The notes beneath the pieces are model-generated. The model was given only the letters and a program-made list of their open reading frames with translations, had not been told where the DNA came from and made no database searches. This document shows positions 47,102-55,713 of a stretch of 64,000 nt of DNA, piece after piece. The translations under genes were made by a program, and so were the position numbers. The stretch is taken from assembly GCF_014201735.1 (NCBI RefSeq), contig NZ_JACHFE010000003.1, forward strand, positions 186,001-250,000, in the 5' to 3' direction. Source of the stretch: Marinobacter oulmenensis. Its GTDB lineage: Bacteria; Pseudomonadota; Gammaproteobacteria; Pseudomonadales; Oleiphilaceae. Positions within the stretch are counted from its first letter, which is position 1. Every line of letters starts with the position of its first letter.

Positions 47102-47110
47102 GCCCGAACC
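47085..47110. terminator. Inverted repeat between the convergent nitroreductase and lutC genes
   Basis: GGTTCGGGC and GCCCGAACC (9 pairs) with an 8-base loop cover the nitroreductase stop codon and end at the lutC stop. No T-run follows on either strand, so it may be a weak or factor-dependent terminator, or protect both mRNA ends. Confidence 0.45.
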
Positions 47111-47782
47111 TCAGAGATCTTCAAGGATGAGGACAACCAGTTCCTTAGGGCCATGGGCACCGTAGGCCAGCACCTGCTCGATATCCGCCGTCTTCGAGGG
47201 TCCGGACACCATCAGCAGGTTCGTTGGCATACCGGCGGACCACTGCTGCTTCTGCATCATGCCGTAGAGGTTGTCTTCAATATCGCTGGCCTTCAGCAAG
47301 GCGATGTGCAGCGGTGGCAGCAGGCTCATAAGCCGGGGCTCCTGCCGGTCCGGCCAGAGCACCAGAGAGCCGGTGGCGGCAATGGCACCCACGGTTGAGG
47401 TCACACTGGCGTCCACCTTCCAGAACAGCTCTTCGCGCCACTCTTCCACCGGCCGGTCGTAGGCAATCAGGTCGGGCGCCGCACCGGACGCCTGCCAGTG
47501 TGCCGCCAGTTGCTCACCATAATCGGTACCCGGCGCATAAAGCAGATTACCCAGGGCGCGTCGTTCCAGAAGTGTCTGCACCATGCCCGGCCAGTCACGG
47601 GCCGGGAGCTGGTGAACTTCCGTATGCACGGCTTCCATCAGTGCGCGCAGGCGCTGAATCCGGTCCTCCGGCGTGTATTGCCAGGGCTGGGTGACCAGGC
47701 TTTCGTCGAAATCATCCGGCCTCGGGGTACTGCCGGCCAGACCGGTTCTTAACTTGTCCAGAATGTTGTTGCGGGCAGTCAT
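47111..47782 (-). CDS. lutC: L-lactate utilization protein LutC
   Basis: A 223-residue LUD-domain protein, the LutC subunit of the LutABC L-lactate dehydrogenase complex that oxidises lactate to pyruvate in the cytoplasm or at the membrane. Blocks EELFWKVDASVTSTVGAIAATGSLVLWPD and MVSGPSKTADIEQVLAYGAHGPKELVVLIL are conserved. The start overlaps lutB by 4 bases. Confidence 0.93.
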   Translation of the reverse strand: MTARNNILDKLRTGLAGSTPRPDDFDESLVTQPWQYTPEDRIQRLRALMEAVHTEVHQLPARDWPGMVQTLLERRALGNLLYAPGTDYGEQLAAHWQASGAAPDLIAYDRPVEEWREELFWKVDASVTSTVGAIAATGSLVLWPDRQEPRLMSLLPPLHIALLKASDIEDNLYGMMQKQQWSAGMPTNLLMVSGPSKTADIEQVLAYGAHGPKELVVLILEDL

Positions 47783-49224
47783 GACTGACCTCCATTATCG
47801 AGATGCTCCCGGGCCAGATCATGCAGAGAGCGACGGGCAGGCACCGGCGCGCTGTGGTTACGCGTCCAGGGCCCGACGTTTTTCGGAGTCATCCAGCCAA
47901 ACCGGGTGGCGCCCCACAGGAACAGCCGGTAAAACACGGGCCGGGTATTGAGGGTTTTCCAGAACCACCAGATGGCACGCTCCCGGGCCGAGTATTTGGC
48001 ACCACCGTCCTTCACTGCCGGGGCCTCGTCCGGATGCTTGACGTTCTCCTGGCGGAGTCTCTGAAGCAACTCCGGAATGGGAATCTTGACCGGGCAGACC
48101 TCACCGCAGGCCCCGCACAGGGACGACGCACTGGGGTGATCGGGAACCTGATGCAGGCCCACCATATGAGGCGTGACGATCTTGCCAATGGGTCCCGGAT
48201 AGACCTCGCCATAGGTGTGCCCACCCACCCGGGTATAGACCGGGCAGTGATTCATACAGGCGCCACAGCGAATACAGTTCAGTGTCTGTCGCATCTGGGC
48301 ATCGGCAAAAGCACCGGTGCGGCCGTTATCCAGCAGCACCAGATGTACCTCTTCGGGGCCATCCAGTTCATCCGCCTTGCGCGGCCCGGAGATCATGTTG
48401 ACGTAGGTGGTGATGGCCTGGCCCAGCGCCGACCGGGTCAGCAGTGACAGCAGGGGCACCACATCCCGCAGATTCTCGACCACCTTTTCGATGCCGGTGA
48501 CCGCCACATGCACCGGCGGGGCGGTGGTACTCATCCTGCCGTTGCCTTCGTTTTCCACCAGCAGCAGCGTGCCGGTCTCGGCGATGGCAAAGTTCACCCC
48601 GGACACGCCCACATCGGCTTCCATGAACTTCTGGCGCAGAGTCTCCCGTCCGATGCGGATCAGACGGTCCACATCGTCCGTTTCCTCCACACCCAGTTTG
48701 TCATGGAACAGCTTCGACACCTGGCGACGGTTCTTGTGAATCGCCGGCATGATGATGTGGGACGGTTTTTCATGATCCAGCTGGACAATGTATTCGCCCA
48801 TGTCCGATTCCAGACATTCCACCCCGCGCTCGGCGAGGTAATCGTTCATCTCCATTTCCTCGCTGACCATGGACTTGCCCTTGACCACCTGGGAGCCCTG
48901 ACGGGACTCGATGATCGAGTGCACAATCCGGTTGGCCTCGTCCGTGGTCTCGGCCCAGTGCACCTTGACGCCGTTCTCCGTCAGGCGGGCTTCCAGTTGC
49001 TCCAGAAGATCGGGCAGTTTCGACAGGGCCCGGGCCTTGATGTGGTTGCCCTGCTCCCGGAGCCCCTCCCGTTCGTCTTCATCCGGGAAGGCATCAGCCC
49101 GCTTCTTCATCAGGGAGTCCATGGCGGTGCGGAAATTGCTGCGCAGCTGGCTGTCGTCCAGCGCCTGATCCGCACGGTCCCGGAAGCCACCAGTCAGTTC
49201 GGTAACGGGAATACGCTGATTCAT
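47779..49224 (-). CDS. lutB: L-lactate utilization iron-sulfur protein LutB
   Basis: A 481-residue protein with an N-terminal LUD domain (ETGTLLLVENEGNGR, HVAVTGIEKVV) and two [4Fe-4S] motifs, CIRCGACMNHCPVY (~305) and CGACGEVCPVKIPI (~358), followed by a membrane-adjacent C-terminal region (WFWKTLNTRPVFYRLFLWG). It is the electron-transfer core of LutABC. It overlaps both neighbours by 4 bases, giving a tightly coupled operon. Confidence 0.95.
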   Translation of the reverse strand: MNQRIPVTELTGGFRDRADQALDDSQLRSNFRTAMDSLMKKRADAFPDEDEREGLREQGNHIKARALSKLPDLLEQLEARLTENGVKVHWAETTDEANRIVHSIIESRQGSQVVKGKSMVSEEMEMNDYLAERGVECLESDMGEYIVQLDHEKPSHIIMPAIHKNRRQVSKLFHDKLGVEETDDVDRLIRIGRETLRQKFMEADVGVSGVNFAIAETGTLLLVENEGNGRMSTTAPPVHVAVTGIEKVVENLRDVVPLLSLLTRSALGQAITTYVNMISGPRKADELDGPEEVHLVLLDNGRTGAFADAQMRQTLNCIRCGACMNHCPVYTRVGGHTYGEVYPGPIGKIVTPHMVGLHQVPDHPSASSLCGACGEVCPVKIPIPELLQRLRQENVKHPDEAPAVKDGGAKYSARERAIWWFWKTLNTRPVFYRLFLWGATRFGWMTPKNVGPWTRNHSAPVPARRSLHDLAREHLDNGGQS

Positions 49225-50048
49225 GCCTCAACCTCCCCGCTCACGCGTTGCCACAGGAAACTCGCCAGATGACGACCCCGGAAGGCCTGGCCCTGCTTTT
49301 CCAGTGAGCCATTGATGTTCAGCAGGCAGCCGCCATCGGCCGTGACCATTTCCGCCGCCCCGGAATCCACCAGGGCACGGGTCTTGTCCTGGACCATGGC
49401 GCCGGAGACCTCGGGCATGCGCACGGAAAAGGTGCCACCAAAACCGCAGCACTCACTCTCATGGTCATGATCCACGCGCTCGACCTGATCCAGCTGTTCC
49501 AGCAGTTCCCGGGCGTGAAGGTGGGTGTTCATTTCCCGGCGCGCGGCACAGGACGTGTGCAGGGCGATCCGAGTGGGTTGCCCCAGGTCCTTCCACTGCA
49601 CCCGACAGACATACAGCAGGAACTCGGTCAGCTCGTAGGTACGCTCCGCCAGGTCTTCCACCCGCCGCAGATTCTCCGGCTCGCCGGCAAACACCTCCCG
49701 GTAATGCTCCCGGAACATGCCGGCGCAGGAGCCGGAGGGCACCACCACCGGCAGGCCGTTATCCAGCAGGTCCAACTGGCTCAGGGCCACATCCCGCGCC
49801 TCGCTGACATAGCCGGAGGTCCAGGCCGGCTGGCCACAGCAGGACTGGCCCTGGGGATAGCGCACCCGGATGCCCTCCCGCTCGAGCAGACGAATGGCGT
49901 CGAGACCGGCTTCCGGAAAGAAAAGGTCCATCACGCAGGTGCCAAACAGGGTGACCGCTGCCGGTTTTTCGGGGTAATGCCTTGGTTTCGGGCGCTCCGG
50001 TGCCACCCGGGTCGCGTTGGGGGCGGCGTCGTAGAACAATTCACTCAT
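49221..50048 (-). CDS. lutA: L-lactate utilization protein LutA (CCG-domain)
   Basis: A 275-residue protein with two cysteine-rich CCG domains: SCCGQPAWTSGYVSEA (~70) and ECCGFGGTFSVRMPEVSGAM (~200), preceded by VTLFGTCVMDLFFPEAG and ALHTSCAARREM. These bind non-cubane iron-sulfur clusters. The ATG at 50048 is preferred over the longer frame because it leaves the two upstream operators free. It is the first gene of lutABC. No lactate permease is adjacent. Confidence 0.93.
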   Translation of the reverse strand: MSELFYDAAPNATRVAPERPKPRHYPEKPAAVTLFGTCVMDLFFPEAGLDAIRLLEREGIRVRYPQGQSCCGQPAWTSGYVSEARDVALSQLDLLDNGLPVVVPSGSCAGMFREHYREVFAGEPENLRRVEDLAERTYELTEFLLYVCRVQWKDLGQPTRIALHTSCAARREMNTHLHARELLEQLDQVERVDHDHESECCGFGGTFSVRMPEVSGAMVQDKTRALVDSGAAEMVTADGGCLLNINGSLEKQGQAFRGRHLASFLWQRVSGEVEA

Positions 50049-50139
50049 CAGGGGTGCCTCCGGGCCTATTGATGCCACCGACGGGGTCCGTTCGGGGCTC
50101 GAACAGCCATCTGATCTTTATCATTGTCTAAGGCTCATA

Positions 50140-50156
50140 AATTGGTATGACCAATT
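50140..50156. promoter_or_regulatory. GntR-type operator 1 upstream of lutA
   Basis: The perfect palindrome AATTGGT-ATG-ACCAATT is typical of FadR/LldR-branch GntR operators. It lies 92 bases upstream of lutA. Confidence 0.8.
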
Positions 50157-50285
50157 ATCCAGAGCGTGTATCATACGTTATTGCAGCTGACTGGATGCTG
50201 TCAAAGACTGCTTTCTATACATTGGTATCAGTTTTGTATCAAAGCATCAGAAAACAGCTGTACGCCAGCAACTGACATAGCCATA

Positions 50286-50302
50286 AATTGGTTTTACCAA
50301 TT
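50286..50302. promoter_or_regulatory. GntR-type operator 2 upstream of the lut regulator
   Basis: AATTGGT-TTT-ACCAATT repeats operator 1 except for the three-base centre, 26 bases before the regulator start. A related half-site (ATTGGTATCA) is at 50221-50230. Two operators around the promoter region suggest autoregulation and possibly looping. Confidence 0.8.
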
Positions 50303-50327
50303 AATACATCACAGACACCGAAAGCCA

Positions 50328-51119
50328 ATGACCATCAACCGTATCGCCCCGAAGCGTATTGCTGACACCATCGTCGAACAGCTCGAAACCATGATTCTGG
50401 AAGGCACCCTGAGCCCCGGGGAAAGACTGCCTCCGGAGCGGGCTCTGGCGGAAACGTTTGGCGTCTCACGGCCATCACTGCGGGAGGCCATCCAACGACT
50501 GGTCACCCGTGGCCTGCTGCGCAGTCGTCAGGGCGGCGGTAACTTTGTCACTGAGAACCTTGGTGCCAGTTTCAGTGACCCCCTGGTTGAGCTCCTGGAG
50601 AGCCGCCCGGATGCCCATCGTGATCTGCTCGAGTTCCGGCGCACGCTGGAAGCGGATTGCGCCTATTACGCGGCCCTTCGGGCCACCGAAGTGGATCGCA
50701 GAAACCTGGCAGACGCCTGGAAGGCACTCAAAACCTGCTATCAGAAGCCCGCACCGGGCGACGTGGTGGCCGAGGGGATCGCCGATGCCCGCTTTCACAT
50801 GGCCATAGCCGAAGCCAGTCATAACCTGGTGCTACTTCATACCATGCGCGGCCTGTTCAGCATGCTCAAGCGCAACATCGTGACCAACATTGGCGGTATG
50901 AACGCCCGGCAGGCGCAGACCCGTCAGGGCCTGATGGACCAGCATGACGCCCTGTATACCGCCATCGCCGAAGGCCGCGCCGATGACGCGCGGGCCATTG
51001 CCGGCAGTCATATCGAATTTGTCCAGCAGGCCATTTCCGAACACACCGAGAGCGAACGCCGGCGACAACGGGCGCTTAGGAGAGAGTCCCATTCCGCCAC
51101 CGGCGAAAAACAGGCATAA
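50328..51119 (+). CDS. GntR/FadR-family regulator of the lut operon (LldR-like)
   Basis: A 263-residue regulator: winged helix at the N-terminus (RIADTIVEQLETMILEGTLSPGERLPPERALAETFGVSRPSLREAIQRLV) and a C-terminal FCD ligand domain (FRRTLEADCAYYAALRA; ADARFHMAIAEASHN, with metal-binding His). The family includes LldR, which binds L-lactate and lifts repression. ATG 50328 gives normal length; the longer frame covers the operators. Divergent from lutABC. Confidence 0.92.
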   Translation: MTINRIAPKRIADTIVEQLETMILEGTLSPGERLPPERALAETFGVSRPSLREAIQRLVTRGLLRSRQGGGNFVTENLGASFSDPLVELLESRPDAHRDLLEFRRTLEADCAYYAALRATEVDRRNLADAWKALKTCYQKPAPGDVVAEGIADARFHMAIAEASHNLVLLHTMRGLFSMLKRNIVTNIGGMNARQAQTRQGLMDQHDALYTAIAEGRADDARAIAGSHIEFVQQAISEHTESERRRQRALRRESHSATGEKQA

Positions 51120-51142
51120 AAAAAGCCGGGAAGGGGCCCGGC
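51118..51142 (-). terminator. Terminator-like hairpin oriented for the minus strand
   Basis: Read on the minus strand, GCCGGG-N6-CCCGGC is followed by seven U residues, a full intrinsic terminator. No minus-strand gene is visible upstream of it; see the matching finding. On the plus strand it lacks a T-run. Confidence 0.55.
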
Positions 51143-51170
51143 AATCGCTAACGCATGATGAGGAGACACA

Positions 51171-51215
51171 ATGCAGCTCGTCTCAATGAGTCCTCACAGT
51201 AACCCGATGCAATGA
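51171..51215 (+). CDS. Possible 14-residue peptide ORF
   Basis: A 14-codon frame beginning at ATG 51171 and ending TGA 51215, with GAGGAGA five bases before the start, a better ribosome site than most genes here. It lies between the GntR gene and the esterase. The peptide (MQLVSMSPHSNPMQ) resembles nothing I know. It may be a leader peptide or chance. Confidence 0.25.
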   Translation: MQLVSMSPHSNPMQ

Positions 51216-51358
51216 CGGTTTGATGACAGCATCATTCAGGCCGGGAGCTTTTCCCGGGCGGTCATTTCTGAAAAGCTGTGTCGGCGTTTGTTCCGGGCCC
51301 CCGGATCCCAAGAGGAACCCGCCCAGCCATTTCCCGCTGTTTCCGGAGAACTTTAGCC

Positions 51359-51877
51359 ATGTCAGACACCCTGCACGTTTTCCTTTCCCATGGTCTGGAG
51401 AGCGGCCCCGACGGCACCAAGATCCAGGCATTGAAAACCGCTGCGGAACAGTTTCCAGGCGTTCGGGCCAAGGCCCTGGACCATCGCCATACCCGCGATC
51501 CCGCCGAGCGGCTGCAACAGATGCATGAAGCCATGAGCCGGGCAGGCAGCGTGCCGGAACGAACCCTACTTGTCGGCTCAAGCATGGGCGGATGGGTCTG
51601 TGCCCGCAGCAGTGAGCTGACACCGGTCCTGGGCTGTTTCCTGATGGCTCCGGCCCTGGCCCTGCCGGACTATCCCCAGAGCCGCCCGCGCATCGGTGCC
51701 CGCCAAACCCAGATCATCCATGGCTGGGCAGACGATGTAGTGCCGGCCATGCCGGTCATTGAACTTGCCCGGGAGCAGAATTTGCCCATTCTGGTTCTAC
51801 CGGACGGCCACCGGCTGGCCAGTTCGCTCGACCGGGTGGTCGAGGAATTCCAAGCCTTCCTCCAGCGCCTGAAATGA
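51359..51877 (+). CDS. Small alpha/beta hydrolase (YqiA-like esterase)
   Basis: A 172-residue hydrolase with VFLSHGLESGPDGTKIQAL at the start, the nucleophile elbow LLVGSSMGGWV (Ser ~69), an Asp in HGWADDVVPA and His in DGHRL. The size and wording are those of the YqiA/UPF0227-type esterases. ATG 51359 follows GGAG by nine bases; the longer frame has no fold. Role unknown. Confidence 0.85.
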   Translation: MSDTLHVFLSHGLESGPDGTKIQALKTAAEQFPGVRAKALDHRHTRDPAERLQQMHEAMSRAGSVPERTLLVGSSMGGWVCARSSELTPVLGCFLMAPALALPDYPQSRPRIGARQTQIIHGWADDVVPAMPVIELAREQNLPILVLPDGHRLASSLDRVVEEFQAFLQRLK

Positions 51878-52031
51878 ATCAACCCATTTTTCAGAAACTT
51901 GCGAATTCTGGTCAATCCATGAGCAGCCCGGCAGCGATTTTGCCCGATTTCTTGCGAAAACCACTTTGTTTTGCCAGTCTTTAAAAACGTAACCATGGGT
52001 TAATGAGAAAAAATCAAGCGGAGACAACGTG

Positions 52032-53060
52032 ATGAGCAGCACAAGCAAGTTCAGCAAACTGGCGGGAATTTCAGTTCTGGCTTTCGCCGGTCTGACCGCA
52101 GCCAACGCGGTGAACGCCGACAACTGGCGCTACGCCCACGAGGAATATGAGGGTGACGTTCAGGACGTATTCGCTTACAAGTTCAAGGAATACATCGAAG
52201 ACAACTCAGACCACACCCTGCAGATCTATCGCTTTGGTGAGCTGGGCGAGTCTGATGACATCATGGAACAGACTCAAGCCGGCATCCTGAACTTCGTAAA
52301 CCAGTCACCGGGCTTTACCGGCTCGCTGATTCCCGAAGCACAAATTTTCTTCATTCCGTATCTCATGCCTACCGACATGGATATGGTGATCGAATTCTTC
52401 CGCGAGTCTGAAGCCATCAACGAAGACTTCCCGGAACTGTACGCCGAGAAAGGCCTTGAGCTGCTGCAGATGTACCCGGAAGGCGAGATGGTTGTCACCG
52501 TGGACGAGCCGGTTACCTCGCCTGAAGAATTCAACAACAAGAAAATCCGGGTAATGACCAACCCGCTGTTGTCCGAAACCTACTCAGCCTTCGGCGCAAC
52601 CCCGACTCCGCTGCCGTGGGGCGAGGTTTACGGTGCGCTGCAGACCAATATGATTCAGGGTCAGGAAAACCCGATCTTCTGGATCGAGTCCGGCGGTCTG
52701 TACGAAGTCTCACCGAACCTGGTCTTCACCGGTCACGGCTGGTTCACCACCGCCATGATGGCCAACCAGAACTTCTACAATGGCCTGTCTGACGAAGACA
52801 AGCAGCTGGTGCAAGACGCCGCTGACTATGCCTTTGAAGAGATCATCGTGCACATCGACGGTCTGGCTGACGAAGCTCTGGACAAGATCACCAGCGCCAG
52901 CGATGAAGTCACCGTGACCCGCCTGAACGATGAACAGATCGAAGCGTTCAAGGCCCGTGCGCCGCAGGTGGAAGAAAAGTTCATTGAAATGACTGGTGAG
53001 CGCGGTAAAGAGCTGCTGAACCAGTTCAAGGAAGACCTGAAAGAAGTTCAGAACAACTGA
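52032..53060 (+). CDS. teaA: Ectoine/hydroxyectoine TRAP transporter, periplasmic binding protein
   Basis: A 342-residue solute-binding protein of the DctP family with a signal peptide ending VNA before DNWRYAHEEYEGDVQDVF. From there on it matches what I know of Halomonas elongata TeaA (FGELGESDDIMEQTQ, IYR, SPGFTGSLIPEAQIFFIPYLMPTDMD, GQENPIFWIESGGLYEVSPNL), including the aromatic pocket region. It captures ectoine in the periplasm. The ATG is taken at 52032, with GGAG upstream. A stem-loop follows the gene. Confidence 0.93.
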   Translation: MSSTSKFSKLAGISVLAFAGLTAANAVNADNWRYAHEEYEGDVQDVFAYKFKEYIEDNSDHTLQIYRFGELGESDDIMEQTQAGILNFVNQSPGFTGSLIPEAQIFFIPYLMPTDMDMVIEFFRESEAINEDFPELYAEKGLELLQMYPEGEMVVTVDEPVTSPEEFNNKKIRVMTNPLLSETYSAFGATPTPLPWGEVYGALQTNMIQGQENPIFWIESGGLYEVSPNLVFTGHGWFTTAMMANQNFYNGLSDEDKQLVQDAADYAFEEIIVHIDGLADEALDKITSASDEVTVTRLNDEQIEAFKARAPQVEEKFIEMTGERGKELLNQFKEDLKEVQNN

Positions 53061-53079
53061 TCCTTCGTTAGAACGGTAG

Positions 53080-53106
53080 CTGCCGGGTCGAAAGCACCCG
53101 GCAGCT
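53080..53106 (+). other. Stem-loop between teaA and teaB
   Basis: GCTGCCGGGT and ACCCGGCAGC pair perfectly (10 base pairs, 7-base loop CGAAAGC) with no T-run after it. Such intercistronic hairpins protect the 3' end of the binding-protein message so that it is made in excess over the membrane genes. Confidence 0.65.
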
Positions 53107-53173
53107 CACCCGCTTAACCCCGCCCCGCCGGGGATCCTTCCCGCCGGGAGCGACATGCTTCGGAGCAGAATCC

Positions 53174-53767
53174 ATGTCCGAGAAATCCCCGGAGATCGAA
53201 GACGATACCGGCCACTACGAGTCCGGCCTGCCCGGCATACTGGGCACCATTGACGTCTGGATATCCAAGGTTGAAGCGGTGATGCTGGCGCTCGGCGTCA
53301 TCCTCATGGCAATTAATACCTGCGTAAACGTCGTCGCCCGTTTCGTATTCGGCGAAGGCCTGTTCTTTACCGGCGAGATCAACCGGATACTGATCATCCT
53401 CATCACTTTTGCCGGCATCGGCTACGCGGCACGCCACGGTCGCCATATCCGGATGTCTGCCGTTTACGATGCCATCCCCACCAAGGGTCGGCGGATACTG
53501 ATGATCATCATCGCGCTGTTTACCTCCGCCGTAATGTTCTTTCTCTGTTACCACTCCTACGAATACATCCTGACCCTGCACAGTCGCGGCCGGATCCTGC
53601 CCGCACTGGGTTTCGAGATCTGGTGGATCTATATCTGGGCGCCCGTCGGCTTTGCCATTACCGGCATCCAGTATTTCCTCACCGCCATCAAGAACCTGAC
53701 CAGCAAGGACGTATATCTGTCCACCGGCGTGGTGGATGGCTACGCCGATACCGAGTCGGAAGTATGA
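53174..53767 (+). CDS. teaB: Ectoine TRAP transporter, small membrane subunit
   Basis: A 197-residue DctQ-type subunit with four helices (AVMLALGVILMAINTCVNVVARF; INRILIILITFAGIGYAARHGRHIRM; ILMIIIALFTSAVMFFLCY; a last near IYIWAPVGFAITGIQYF). It pairs with TeaC in the inner membrane. GGAG precedes the ATG. Confidence 0.93.
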   Translation: MSEKSPEIEDDTGHYESGLPGILGTIDVWISKVEAVMLALGVILMAINTCVNVVARFVFGEGLFFTGEINRILIILITFAGIGYAARHGRHIRMSAVYDAIPTKGRRILMIIIALFTSAVMFFLCYHSYEYILTLHSRGRILPALGFEIWWIYIWAPVGFAITGIQYFLTAIKNLTSKDVYLSTGVVDGYADTESEV

Positions 53768-53802
53768 ACCCCGCAGCTGAACTCAGATAAGGATAGACAA
53801 TC

Positions 53803-55089
53803 ATGGCAACTATAATGATGGTGATCATGATCGGGTTACTGCTGCTGGGCTTCCCGATGATGGTTCCGCTGATCACCGGTGCAGTGGTCGGTTTTGTAAT
53901 GATGTTTGATGGCTTCGGCCAGATGGGCACCTTCGTCCAGCAGATGATGGGTGGTATCCGGCCGGCCTCGCTGATCGCCGTACCCATGTTCATCCTGGCC
54001 GCTGACATCATGACCCGCGGCCAGTCGGCCGACCGGCTGATCAACATGGTCATGGCCTTTATCGGCCACATCAAGGGCGGTCTGGCGATCAGTACCGCCA
54101 CCTCCTGCACCCTGTTCGGTGCAGTCTCCGGCTCTACCCAGGCCACCGTGGTCGCCGTAGGCTCCCCGCTGCGCCCGAAAATGCTCAAGGCGGGTTATTC
54201 CGACCCGTTCACCCTGGCACTGATCATCAACTCCAGTGATATCGCCTTCCTGATTCCGCCCAGTATCGGCATGATCATTTACGGGGTCATCTCCGAGACC
54301 TCCATCGCCGAACTGTTCATTGCCGGTGTTGGTCCGGGTCTGCTGATCCTGTTCATGTTCTCGGTTTACTGCCTGATTTACGCCTACCGGAACAATGTCC
54401 CCACCGAGGAGCGTTCCTCCTGGAGGGAACGTGCCCTGTCGGTGCGGGATGCGTCATGGCCTCTGATGTTCCCGGTGATCATCGTCGGCGGTATCTATGG
54501 CGGCATTTTCAGCCCCACCGAAGCGGCGGCTGTCTGTGTGCTCTACGCCTTCCTGCTGGAGTTCGTGATCTTCCGGTCACTGAAGATGATGGATGTCTAC
54601 CGGATTGCCAAATCCACCGGCCTGATCACGGCAGTGGTCTTCATCCTGGTGGCCGTGGGTAACGGCTTCTCGTGGATCATTTCCTTTGCCCAGATTCCGC
54701 AGACCATTCTGGAAGCGGTCGGTGTGAATGAAGCCGGCCCGGTGGGTGTCCTGATTGCCATCTGTGTGGCCTTCTTCGTCGCCTGCATGTTTGTTGACCC
54801 GATTGTGGTCATCCTGGTGCTCACGCCCATCTTTGCGCCGGCCATTGAGTCCACCGGCCTGGATCCGGTACTGGTGGGGGTACTGATCACCCTTCAGGTG
54901 GCCATTGGTTCTGCCACGCCACCCTTTGGCTGTGACATTTTCACCGCCATCGCGATTTTCAAGCGGCCTTACCTTGAGGTCATCCGTGGCACGCCGCCGT
55001 TCATTTTCATGCTGGTTGCAGCGGCTGGCCTGATTATCGCCTTCCCGGATATTGCCCTGTTCCTGCGGGACGTGGCATTTGCCGAGTAG
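53803..55089 (+). CDS. teaC: Ectoine TRAP transporter, large membrane subunit
   Basis: A 428-residue DctM-type subunit with about 12 helices; GFPMMVPLITGAVVGFVMM, PMFILAADIMTRGQSADRLINM, AVSGSTQATVVAVGS and IPPSIGMIIYGVISE are typical. It forms the transport channel, driven by a sodium gradient. It lies 36 bases after teaB. Confidence 0.94.
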   Translation: MATIMMVIMIGLLLLGFPMMVPLITGAVVGFVMMFDGFGQMGTFVQQMMGGIRPASLIAVPMFILAADIMTRGQSADRLINMVMAFIGHIKGGLAISTATSCTLFGAVSGSTQATVVAVGSPLRPKMLKAGYSDPFTLALIINSSDIAFLIPPSIGMIIYGVISETSIAELFIAGVGPGLLILFMFSVYCLIYAYRNNVPTEERSSWRERALSVRDASWPLMFPVIIVGGIYGGIFSPTEAAAVCVLYAFLLEFVIFRSLKMMDVYRIAKSTGLITAVVFILVAVGNGFSWIISFAQIPQTILEAVGVNEAGPVGVLIAICVAFFVACMFVDPIVVILVLTPIFAPAIESTGLDPVLVGVLITLQVAIGSATPPFGCDIFTAIAIFKRPYLEVIRGTPPFIFMLVAAAGLIIAFPDIALFLRDVAFAE

Positions 55090-55119
55090 AACCACGGCAA
55101 CTGAAACAAGGAGAAATTC

Positions 55120-55563
55120 ATGTTCAATCGAATCGTGGTGGCCGTGGACGGGTCCAAGACATCACTCAAAGCTCTGGACAAGGCGGTCGACCTGCAAAAG
55201 CTGATGCCGGAGGCGGAGATCTACATTATCTGCGTCTACAAGCATCACAGCCTGTTCGAGGCGTCCCTGTCCATCGGGCGCCCTGACGATATGGACATCC
55301 CGGACAAGGTGCTGTCGGAATACGCCCGCGAGGTGGTCAACCACGCCAAGGAAGTGGCAAGCGAGCACGGAGCCACCAAGGTCCGGGGGTTCGTCAAGGC
55401 GGGCCGACCGTCCAAGACCATCGTCAAGTTCGCCAAGGAGAAGAAAGCCGATCTGATCGTGGTCGGCACCAAAGGCACCAACAGCGACAAGGACGGCATG
55501 TTCCTGGGCAGTGTGTCCCACCGGGTGGCGTCCAACGCCAAGTGTCCGGTGCTGGTGGTCTGA
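55120..55563 (+). CDS. teaD: Universal stress protein, TeaD
   Basis: A 147-residue UspA-type protein with the nucleotide-binding end [34 protein letters not shown] (the G-x2-G-x9-G[S/T] pattern), so it probably binds ATP. In Halomonas elongata teaD follows teaABC and its product limits ectoine uptake. The same order here supports the name. Confidence 0.92.
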   Translation: MFNRIVVAVDGSKTSLKALDKAVDLQKLMPEAEIYIICVYKHHSLFEASLSIGRPDDMDIPDKVLSEYAREVVNHAKEVASEHGATKVRGFVKAGRPSKTIVKFAKEKKADLIVVGTKGTNSDKDGMFLGSVSHRVASNAKCPVLVV

Positions 55564-55713
55564 GACCACCGGCGCCGACGCCGTTTGACCCGCGGTTGCC
55601 ATAATTCTCCCCACCCGGCAATCGCGGATTTCCGCAGCCTGCACTGTTTTTGAGCATGCTAGACTGCGGCGCCTTGAGTGATTTACCCATTCACGGTTAC
55701 AAGGCGCTCGTTC

